A stretch of 64,000 nt of DNA. Source: Mytilisepta virgata (taxonomy: Eukaryota > Mollusca > Bivalvia > Mytilida > Mytilidae). The notes beneath the pieces were generated by a model. The model was not told where the DNA came from and searched no databases. It saw nothing but the letters and a program-made list of their open reading frames with translations. The stretch's first letter is position 1; every line of letters begins with the position of its first letter. The translations under genes were made by a program, and so were the position numbers. The stretch spans positions 27,580,593-27,644,592 of the forward strand of contig CM051516.1 of the NCBI GenBank assembly GCA_028015205.1, given 5' to 3'. Below are positions 22,423 through 34,400 of this stretch, in pieces.

Positions 22423-25400
22423 ATGCCGAGAGACGTCGGTGCTTTCCTGGCTGAACAACAAAGAAAAGCAACTGGGGAAGTGGCTACAGAATGGGGACAA
22501 CTTGAAGAATTTTATAACAAAAAGTATTACTCCCCATAAATCTGTTTCAGGTTTTGTTTACGATTTTCCTGTCGTCCGGTTACAAAAGAGTTGCCGTGAT
22601 AGACTAGCTACAATAATGTACTCTTTTGATTCGGCGGAGCTATACAAAGCGGTCACATTACTCGTTATGCAACAAAAATAACTTTTACGTATGGTAATAA
22701 GAGGTCGTGTTTACCTGAAATATCATTAAATTGTATAATTCCAGCATATTAAATGTAACAGTACTTCATTATTAATGTCAAAATTGTTGTTTAGCACATC
22801 TGGTCATTTTGTCAGTTTCAAAATTTTCTTTCCTCCATGACATATATATGGCAAGATCGCAGGGGGCGTGACCTGTCCTTATATGGCTATCGTAATAGTA
22901 TTTTTTGAATGGAAACTTCCTTATTTGGAACGTGACTCGCGAGAACCCCTCCGGGACTTGAAAAAGAAAACAAAATTCAAAACGGATGAAAATTTTGAAT
23001 GCCAGATGTCTAAATTGGAAATCTCCTGTTAGGTGATGATATATTACTTTATTTTAACAGATAATTATAGAAATATAATATTTTTTAAAGTTTTTGAACC
23101 AAAACAGGTGGAAAATATGCCTAAAACCCCTGGATGTGAATTGCACCTGGCTGCTCCATTACGAGTAATGGGAACGCTACAATTGGACCGCTTTGTAGCT
23201 CCGCCGAGTCAAAAGTTGTCACAGGAGCTACATTATTGTAGCTAGTGATAGACATACACATTGTTTGACACAGCCACATGCACTTCAAGCCACTTGTTTA
23301 ACTATTAATCTATTCTGTTCAATAGAGTATAGTGGACTCTCGAAATGATTGAAACAAAATCTGCTCTGAAGTTATTTTCAATCTCTTTCATAGACAATAT
23401 GAACAGATTGCAACCACACACTTCACACGAGAACAATTTATCGAATCAAATTCACCAAATCTTGAATTTGTCCTGCATAGTATAAAAATTTAACAATAAT
23501 AACCAATTTTCATGAATTGAAGCGCTAAGTGGGTGGGATTTATGAGATGACATTTATAATTTTAATTTAAAGCTGTACAGAATCTCTGGAAATTTATCTT
23601 GCTCCAAAGTATGGGTCTTTTGTTTAATTTTGGTTAAGTAACTGGTATATTTATTTTGCAAGTATTACTGAATTTAAATAAAATATATATACATTCGCAT
23701 TTGGTGCGAGTTAAATATGACAAGAGAACTAAAGGAATTAATTTGTAAAATGTAGAGAATTAATCAATGTATATTTCCCATAGTGGAAGTGCTAGGATAT
23801 GTCTGTGGATAATGGAATAATACATTTGATATATGTATGGTTTTATTTTGAAAGATTATGGCATCAGCTGACATTGAGGCTTCTGAAGTTTGTAAAACAT
23901 CCAACATTCTCAAAAGGAGATGGCTTAGTAAAGGTAATGTATATTTACATCTATATATGATTTTATTTTAGGCCAAAAAAAAGTAATATGTTTGTTTCCT
24001 GCTTTCTGGTAGGTAGGTAGGGAGGGGAAAAAAATGTTTTTTTTTCTTTATTTTCACAGGTAATTACTGGCGTTGGTTTATCTGTACGACATCTGATATG
24101 TCATTTATAAATGTTGTTATACATTGTACTTCTATTTATGAATGTCTACAGGAATTTAACACTTTACTTATTCACATTTTAGACTGCGAAAATGTGATGA
24201 TATGAAGCTGCTGCCATGATTGTTATTGAAAAATAAAATAAAAGTTCCGTGGAAGAATCCTGGAATTTTGTACTGGAAACAACCGATTTAATTTCGCTTT
24301 AAAAAATTCTTGATAAAATCTTTTAGGGTCAGCAGTGAAAAAATAGGTTTGGTTGGGGAGCTGGAAACAAGAATATATTTTTTGGCCTTAATTAAAAGAC
24401 TTTAAAAATGGAATTTTCCAGTTTAACATTTACACTACAACATACTTTAAAATTGTTATTCTATACTCAAGACTGATTAATCATAAACAAAATTTTATTT
24501 AGAAGTTTATTTCCTTGTTATTGTTTTAAAAATGATAATATATATACGTAAAACCAAATGGTTCAATAGTACACACACATATACTTAATAGTTTACCCAA
24601 ACAGTCATCTAATCATTTTATTTTCAGATGTACGAACACTTTATATCGGACTTTGAACACAGGTAAAATCATAAACAGTAATAATATCAGTGGTGTTTAA
24701 TCATTTATATCATGATGTCAGAAAATGTAACCAGATATCCAGCAATTATCGTAGTTTATCTTTGCACAAAGTAAAATTCCTGAAAGACCCCCCTTCTAAA
24801 TTTTTAAAATGTATCATATGCACGTTTCAGCGTATCATGATATCAATATGATATACATTTTGTACCACTGTTGGGCTAACACCCTCAAGGGTATATGCAT
24901 TAATACATATTTTTCATTTATTGAAACTGGAAATTAATGTTAACGAAATGCAATGCAATAATGTTGCAAAGAGAAATTAGATATCAGAAGAATGTGGTTA
25001 GAAATCTTTCATTGACATTTTTTTATGATTATTGCAAAGTTAAATCTATGTTATTGATCTGATAAATGTACATGTATTTACAGAACACATATGTTACGTC
25101 TTTTTGTATACTGGTATCTTTAAATGCCATTACATCTTCATGGTTAATGAAGCATAAACAGCCCCAAAGTAGATTATATCATATAAACTGTTCCAAAATA
25201 TATAACAATCCTTATAATTTAATTTCAAAGGGATGAAATTTTTCCGCGGATTTCCGATTTTTTGCCGTTGTTTGCTTCATTTTTGAGTTCAGTGTTCAGT
25301 ATATATCCGTTGAGATAATTTTTTAGGGGGGCCGTCACAACTAAACATTTCATTAAGATGGGTCATATTTGAGTGTTTTAAAGTGTTGGATTTCGTCTTT

Positions 25401-28400
25401 TTAGCAGAAAAATTGTTTCCGAAGATTGTTTCCAGAGTAAATCAATAAATTTGGTTGACACGTACATTTTATATTTAAAATCGTAAACATTGAACTGGTT
25501 CCATATGGATTGAAAAAACACAGCTATCGTAGTAATACACGTTTTTGAACCAGTCATAACTTACTGAACTGGTTTCCTAAATAGGGTCTACGAAATGAAC
25601 AGACGTAGTGGATAAACAGTTTTAGTTGAATTTTGTCAAACGACCTTGACTTGAACAAAATTTTCCCATATAAAGTTTTCAAAGTGAAAATAATAGATAA
25701 AAGTTAGAACGATTGTAAAAGGATATTGACAATTTTGTAAAAAACAAATTTAGGTTCGCTTGAAATATGTAAAGTGTAAAAAATTTTGATTTACTTTAAT
25801 GTAACATTTGTAATATTGAAAAGAAAACGTTATGTACAAAATTCAAAACCATAAAGTTTTGCATAGTGTCAGCGTACAGAAGTAAAGGCAAGAAATCTCA
25901 TTCAAAATGGGTCTTGAAAATCTTTAAACCCAGGAGCTTCCGGTGGCTTGCCACCTGGTCCCCAGTCAGGGCTGTGTCCATTGACCCTGCTATAGGGGCT
26001 TAGGCAGCCCCAAAAACCCCGGCATAATTTTCAGAGTTTTTCTTCAAATACCACTTTCATCTCTGATTTCATAACTTCATAAGTTGCATAACTTATTTAC
26101 TTCAGGAATATTTAAATAAAGGCTGTTTGATAATACATTGGAGACATCTCGGTACTCAAAGTATATTATGCGAAATTTTCTAACTTGCTCAAACATTAGC
26201 AACTAACTCAGTTGAAATTGTATGTTACAATTCAAATTAAATATATTTAGGATAAGTCCACTAGCCTTAGCAGAGATTGGAGTATGTATTGTCAGACAGA
26301 TAACAGGTAGGTATATATATTTATGTTAATGGAAAGATATATGGAAATGAACTGAGAGATATGGGGTGATTTCATTAAGACAAAATCCCTTGAACAGAAC
26401 AGTATAATATTAGATTTGAACAAAACTTTTCTAACCATTTTGAAATTTGATAATTTTTTCCATTAATTCTCCATGTAAAAGCAAATATAACGTCTATGTT
26501 TGAGATGAGAACCATTTCAGAAATACACCAACAAATGGTTGTGGGACAGGACACAAAGAGGAACACTGAAAAAGTGTGGAGAGTTGGGTAGGGATGGGTA
26601 ATTTAGACTTATGACTTAAGACATGTGACAGTGTTAAAATTTAAAATAAAAATTTATAATTTTTATTAAAGTTGTATTACAATTATTTACTGGATTTAAA
26701 TTTGAGGTTATTTATCTTTAGATCCTAAAGTAGCCATTGAATTCTTGGAGAAGTTGAAAGAAAAGGTAAATTTCAATAATTATTATTATTATGACATCCA
26801 AAGTATTCGAAAAGTGTATGCTTGCCTAGAGATTGAAGATAAAGAAAATAAGACTTCGTGAAATTAGCCTAAATAGAAAGGATTTTATGCAAATTCAGTC
26901 AGGGAAATATAGTATAGCTTACAAAAACAATGTGACTTAACATTAGTAAATGAATTAAAACTAGAAAGAATTCTGTTTGTTTCAAAGATGACTCAGAAAA
27001 TTTTGTTCTAAAATAGTTATAATTAAAAAATGTATAAAAAAGAAACAGAAAAAGTTGATGCCTAAATAGTCCAGATTTACTATTTGTCCATTTCTTTTTA
27101 CTTTTAGTATGTGATTACAGTAGAAATTTGATGATTTCTTAATATTATATAAATGCATCTTTATATAGGTGAAGGTCAGTGAAGAGGCCAAAGTATTATG
27201 TATGACCACTAGTGGAATGATTTGTCTGAAGACCAGAGATTTAGAGAAAACAAAAGTTAGTAAACCTGTTTATAATTTGGACAGTATTCCATAAAATTAC
27301 AGAAAGAAAACAATTAGGCAGTATTGTAAGGTGACCAGGGCATCTAGTATTACCTTTCTCATCTTCCCAGCATGGGTTTCATTGGAATAATTATCCCAAA
27401 GTAAGTCTTTTAGGTAACATTTAGAAAATAGTTGGGAACTATTAAATGGAAATAGTTAACATTTTGAAAATTGTTGGAGACTATTAAATGGAGTTTAAGA
27501 TTTTGAAATTTTTGGGGACTATTAAATGCAGTTAGTTAACATTTTGAAAATAGATAGGGACTATTAAATGAAGTTAGTTAACATTTTGTAAATTGTTAGA
27601 GACTATTAAATACAGTTTCAATTTCACTTTGATCAGCTGATATCGAGACCCGAATGAACCCTTTATATGAATTAAGTACCAGTATATAACATTAAGATGC
27701 ACAATCACTTAATTTCACAAGACATAAGACAGAAACCCAAATTTTGTATTTTAAATATTGGAAAACATTATTTTGATACAAGGTTCCAGTTTTTTGGTTG
27801 AAATTTATTTCTTAAACCACAAAAATTACTACCAAAGAGAAAAATTTCTATTTAGCTTTCAGAACGTAAATTTTACAGTGATGCAGCTTTGATTGTCAGA
27901 ATTGACTTAAAAAAAATAAATTAATATGTATGAAATCTAAATCAGGTATTGAGTTTGAACCTAAGTCATGGACTGGTGTGTGAAATTATGATCTTAATTG
28001 ACAAGAACTTTCTTTCCAGTAACTACAGTTTCCTTTACCAATTACCGGTGTATAGGCACAGTTCTTAAATTTGTTTTATTAATAGTAACTATAGGGGTTG
28101 GGTTGGAGTTTATGAAAATTTAAACAAAGGAAATCATAGATGTGGTGTATACATCAGGCCTAGCGCATCAGAGGAAAAAAGTACCGACCAAAATTACCGT
28201 AAAACTGTCCACCACAATATAGCCTGTTGCAGTGAAAGTGGTATTGAATCACTATTAAACAAACCATTGAATCTTTAAATTGTGATAATTGCTGAAAATG
28301 GCATACATAACACTAGAATATAATTTTGTAGGCTTTGGTAGAAGAATGTTCAGCCATAATAGAAACATTTGATGGTGTGACAACAGTACACAGTAGATTT

Positions 28401-31400
28401 TACGAATTGTCCAGTAACTACCACAAACTGATGGGAAACCATGCTGAATATTATAAAGAGGCTTTACGATATTTAGGATGTATGCAGATGGAGGATATTC
28501 CAGGTAAACTAAGGCATTTGTTTATTTAATTGGATTTTTTTTTATGCCCAACCTGGCATTGTGTGATTCGGTCTGTATGTCCGTCTGTCCCAAATCAGGT
28601 TAAAGTTTTTGATGAAGGTGAAGTGACATCAACTTGAACCTTAGTACACATGTTCCTTATAATGTGGTCTTTTTAATTTGCATGCCAAATTAGGGTTTTG
28701 ACCCCATTTTCACAGTTCACTGAAAATAGAAATATGATAATGTGGAAACAGTTCATTTTCAAGTTAAAGTTTTTGATGAAGGTAGTTTAGGGTGAAGGAA
28801 TAGTGACATCAACTTGAAACTTAGTACACATGTTCCTTATAATGTGGTTTTTATACGACCGCAAAATTTTTGCGGTCGTATATTGGTATGACGTTGGCGT
28901 CGTCGTCGTCGTCGTCTGCGTCGTCGTCCGAAGACATTTGGTTTTCGCACTATAACTTTAGTATAAGTTAATAGAAATCTATGAAATTTAAACACAAGGT
29001 TTATGACCACAAAAGGAAGGTTGGGATTGATTTTGGGAGTTTTGGTCCCAACAGTTTAAGAATCAGGGGCCAAAAAAGGGCCCAATAAGCATTTTTCTAG
29101 GTTTTCGCACAATAACTCTAGTATAAGTAAATAGAAATCTATGAAATTTTAACACAAGGTTTATGACCACAAAAGGAAGGTTGGGATTGTTTTTGGGAGT
29201 TTTGGTCCCAACAGTTTAGGAATTAGGGGCTAAAAAAGGGCCAAAATAAGCATTTTTCTTGGTTTTTGCACAATAACTTTAGTATAAGTAAATAGAAATC
29301 TATGAAATTTAAACACAAGGTTTATGACCACAAAAGGAAGGTTGGAATTGATTTTTGGAGTTTTGGTCCCAACAGTTTAGGAATTAGGGGCCAAAAGGGT
29401 CCAAAATTAAACTTTGTTTGATTTCATTGAAAATTTAACTATTGGGGTTCTTTGATATGCCGAATCTAACCGTGCATTTAGGATCTTAATTTTTGGTCCC
29501 GTTTTCAAATTGGTCTACATTAAGGTCCAAAGGGTCCAAAATTAAACTTAGTTTGATTTTAACCAAAATTGAATTCTGTGGGTTCTTTGATATGCTGAAT
29601 CTAAACATGTACTTAGTTTTTTTATTATGGGCCCAGTTTTCAAGTTGGTCCAAATCGGGGTCCAAAATTAAACTTTGTTTGAATTCATCGAAAATTGAAC
29701 TATTGGGGTTCTTTGATATGCCGAATCTAACCGTGCATTTAGATTCTTAATTTTTGGTCCCGTTTTCAAATTGGTCTACATTAAGGTCCAAAGGGTCCAA
29801 AATTAAACTTAGTTTGATTTTAACAAAAATTGAATTCTTGGGGTTCTTTGATATGCTGAATCTAAACATGTACTTAGTTTTTTTATTATGGGCCGAGTTT
29901 TCAAGTTGGTCCAAATCGGGGTCCAAAATTAAAGCTAAAAAGGGGGTAAATTTTTTTTTTTTGGGGGGGGGGGCAATTCTCCACAGCATATTGTATTACA
30001 CAAAAGCAAAAAATTGAATATAAATTCAAATCATATGACCAATTCTAAGTTCTTTATTTCAGTTATTCTGTGTCAGAAACCTATTATGTGTCAAATATTT
30101 GAAGAAATTTTCAATTGCACAGTATTGCGCAATAGCAAGAAATTGATATGTGTGCCCTGTTATCAAAACTTTATTATTAACAAATTCCATTGGAAATTTG
30201 CCAATATAAAATGTGCTGATGAAGCTTTTTTGTTTATCTTATCTAAACTGCTTTTAAATTTATATGTATATTTAAAATTTGCCATCCATGACTATGATGT
30301 CATTTTCTATTTTAATATGTTATGGTGTATTTAAATGGGCTGTTATGGTTGCAAAGTATAAAGAAATGGAGGGGGGGGTTGAAAACAAAATTTGGGGGGG
30401 GGGGGGGGTAAATGAGAAATTGGGGAGGGGGTAATTTTTTCTCATTTCATATTTCATAAATTAAAAAGAATTTTTTTTAGCAAAAAAAGGGGGGGGGTTA
30501 CAATAAATTTTATTGTTTTTTGTTTTTTTTTGGGAGGGGGGGTCAATGTGCAACTTCATAGTGTATTGCACAAAAGCTAAAAAAAGGGGTAAATTATTAT
30601 TTTTTTTTGGGGGGGGGGCAATTCTCCACAGCATATTGTATTGCACAAGAAGCAAAAAATTGAATATAAATTCAAATCATATGACCAATTTTAAGTTCTT
30701 TGATTTCAGTTATTCTGTGTCAGAAACCTATTATGTGTCAAATATTTGAAGAAATTTTCAATTACACAGTATTGCGCAATAGCAAGAAATTGATATGTGT
30801 GCCCAATTTTAAATTTTAAATTGGTTATTTCTGATTTATATATAAAAACAAATAATACTGATATGGTTTGAATAGGTAAATTAAAAATTTTTAAGTTCTT
30901 AGACAACATTCATTCTGTGTCAGAAACCTATGCTGTGTCAAATATTTATTCACAATCCAAATTCAGTATTGTATCAAGCTTGAATGTTGTGTTCATAATT
31001 GCCCCAACTATTCAGGGTTCGACATCTGCGGTCGTATCTAGCTGCACCCAGCGGAGCATTTTATTCAAATTTGCATGCCAAATTAGGGTTTTGACCCCAG
31101 TTGCATGGTTCATTGAACATAGAAAATGATAGTGCAGCAAGGCATCATATCCTGTGGACAAATATTCTTGTTTCAATTTGTAACTTATTTCCAAAGGAAA
31201 GTATCATGTAATTAGTTTGATGATTCACAGCTAGGAAGGCTCACAGGCGGTTAGATGGCTGGTTGGTCAGGCAAGGGGTTCCATTAAAGAGATCTTAGAG
31301 ACTTATCATTTGAGAATTATATTGTTCCTTCAGAAAAGCTTTTGTTTCTCTAGCATAGTCAAGTTTGAATATTTGTACTTATAAATTTTTGTATGTAAAA

Positions 31401-34400
31401 ATTAAACCAAGAGAGTTACAATGTCTTTTTATACACTGATGCCAAGTTTGAGAGGGATTAGCAATAAGTTGATATAACTTGTTTCTCAACCCATGTTAAA
31501 TAAATAAGTTTGAACTAAGAGTCAGATATTTTTACTTTCAGCTGGAGAACAAGCTGAAAGAGCATTTAATTTAGGATTAGCAGCAGTGTTAGGAGAAGGT
31601 GTATATAACTTTGGAGAACTGGTATGATGTACATGTTTATTTTTATGTTTTTTATGTCACCACACATCTGTGTAAAGCTTCAATTGCACAGATATGACAA
31701 GATCAGTTTTTAGCAAAGTATTTGATCAAAACTGATGGGAGTAACCATCTTCAACTTCCAGTCCTGTGTGGAAGAGTGGCAATGGAATCAATATTCCATG
31801 AGCTGGGAGCATTATTTATTTTATGTCAAGAATTAATCGACCATATCTTTTCTTACTCTTTAGAATTACAATCACTCTTATACGGCATTGTAGTTAAGTC
31901 GTCAACTGAATATAATGTTTTTCTAGAGCCGCTTTTATCTAGGACAGAAGTAGGAAAAAGAACGGAAGAAAGGAATTTGATAAATTTGCAATAGTGGGAG
32001 TGTACAATAATTGAATGTGTGATTGAATAATTCATTGATGCCATGCTCCATGCTTATTTAAGATGGGTAGGCATTATATTTGTTTATACAGTCAAACCTG
32101 CTTTTTACGGCCACAATTGGGACAAAAGTAAAGTGGACGCATAAGACAGGTGACCATTTAATCAAGTTTTACACTGAGCGGCAAATCCTTATTTTGCTTT
32201 CCAGTCCGGAACGATCAAGATATTATCATTGTCTAACATACAAATATGGCAGTTCAACTGAGGTGAAACGATGCTTTTTTCCACAATCGACCGTAAATGA
32301 ACAATTAGATTGATAATTTGAATTATAATTAAGCTATGCCATTAATTAAAGATGATTTAAAAGTCAATTAACGATGATTTTAACATGTATAGAAAGGTAA
32401 ATGACCGCTTAATATAGGTTAATTTCATGCTCGGATACCATTTTTTGTGACCGCCGGCCGCGTAAGACAGGTGTCCGCTTATTCAAGTTAAATTAACACG
32501 TAAAACTATTTGGGCGGATTCCAGGACGACAGCTGTAGGCAGGTGGCTGCTTAATTTAGGTGACCGTTAGGGCAGGTTTGACTGTATTTCTCACCGACCA
32601 ATAGCAACATTTTGAATGATAGTCATTAATATTGTATTTCAAGCATGGCTTTTTTTGTAAAAGGAATGCACACATCATATTAGAATATAAATAATCTAAA
32701 TCTAACTCAGAATCCAATATTAATTTTACTACCATTTTTTTTTTCTGTGTAGTTAGCTCATCCAATCTTAGAATCTCTCAAATCAACAGAAAAGACATGG
32801 CTAGTAGATTTACTGTTTGCCTTTAACAGTGGAAATATACCTAAGTTTGAGGAACTGAAGAAGCATTGGTCAGCTGAGGTAAAATAAAATTTGACATTTG
32901 AATATAATTTTCCTATTTGAAATGGATTTTTCCAGCAGAAAAAAATCAGGTTATTTGTTTGGTGAAGTATGATCTCTAGGTCAATGTTTGTGTAGTAAAA
33001 ATTATTAAATATCACAAAACAAAGCCAAATATTTTTCTGATTTAACTGCAAAATTATGGTTTGATATCTAAAATTTAATTTTTCTTTCTAAGTAAATGTT
33101 GCTATTGTTTCTGGAATAAATATATTGTTATATTAAAGGATATATGTCAAGCTTCAGGTAATAAAAATATTACAGTTTTAAACAGGAATGATGTGTAAAT
33201 AACATCCAGGTCAAGTTTTTAAATATAAATCTATTTTTTTTCAGGCTGATCTAGCTCCAAATGAAATTTCAATGAGACAAAAGATTTCACTATTATGTTT
33301 AATGGAGGTAAGTATTCAAATTCATGTTTTACATAAGTTAATTAAAAGTTGTTCGTGTTTCATTTGGTCTGTTTGAAGACAGTTCATAATTAAGGCCTTA
33401 CTTAAGTAGTCACAAATAAGGCCATGATCCATAACTGGAAGGTGAAGGTCAGAAATCAAGGTCATAATTGATTTAATTTGGTCTACCCTAGATCCATTTC
33501 CATAATTTTTTTCTGCATCCATTAGTAAGCTATCAACCTCCACTATAACATGTGTCACTGATAACCTCGGAGTCCTTAGCTTGAAGGACTAAGTAAAAAA
33601 TTGGTTAATTTATGTGGACTTCAGAGGTATCATTTCTACTTTCTCTGCTACTTACATAATGTTTGGAAATTTATATGCAGTGAAATAGTTTTTGATTTTT
33701 TAATGTGATAATAATAAGATTTGTTATGCTTGCTAAAGACTAGAGTAAGAGTTTAATAATATAGCTACCTGGATTTTAGGAATTTTAATAGGTGAAAATG
33801 TAAGACTCAATATGTCAAATTCATTTCAGTTTGAATTAAGCAATAACAATTTATAAAGGAAAGTTGCAGTTAAAATTTTTTTCCTTTTAGTCTTTAACTT
33901 ATTTCCTCACAGTACATTTGTTCATATTTTCATTGCTGTTTTAATTTTAGATGACATTTAAACGACCAGCAAATGACAGACAATTAACTTTTACAGAAAT
34001 ATCTACAGAGACAAAGTTACCTGTTACAGAGGTATTTTATACAATATTATAATACTGGGTATTTTATACAATATTATAATGGGTATTTTATACAATATTA
34101 TAATACAGGTTATTTTATACAGTAATATAATACTGGATATTTTATATAATATTATAATACTGGGTATTTTATACAACATTATAATATTTGGTATTTTATA
34201 CAACATTATAATACTGGGTATTTTACAATGACTCCCTAATGCACATCTTCAATATATCCATATAAATTCTGCAAGGTTTCATAGAACTGTAGGAGGAGTT
34301 GATTACACAAAATTAATACCCTCTTAAGACAACTGCTGCAAAATATATAAGTTCCATGACATGGAAAATATTCCTTCACGCACATTTTCAATAGATGTGT

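Larger units (their letters stand above)
28552..31150 (+). repeat. Hairpin-class repeat, split by a nested insertion
   Basis: Starts with an imperfect hairpin (tatgccc...ggcatt), then a 'gtctgtatgtccgtctgtcc' tract and units containing 'caacttgaaccttagtacac' and 'ccaaattagggttttgaccc'. The second unit stops at about 28851 and resumes at about 31063 with 'ttgcatgccaaattagggtt', so a 2.2-kb element was inserted into it. Lies in PSMD13 intron 7. Confidence 0.82.

Noticed and set aside
23033..23245. 70-codon plus ORF in PSMD13 intron 1
   Set aside because: Lies within the 640-bp MITE and ends in its TIR.
33322..33558. 78-codon minus ORF in PSMD13 intron 10
   Set aside because: Intronic, no domain, and the text looks like an old dispersed repeat; not supported as a gene.
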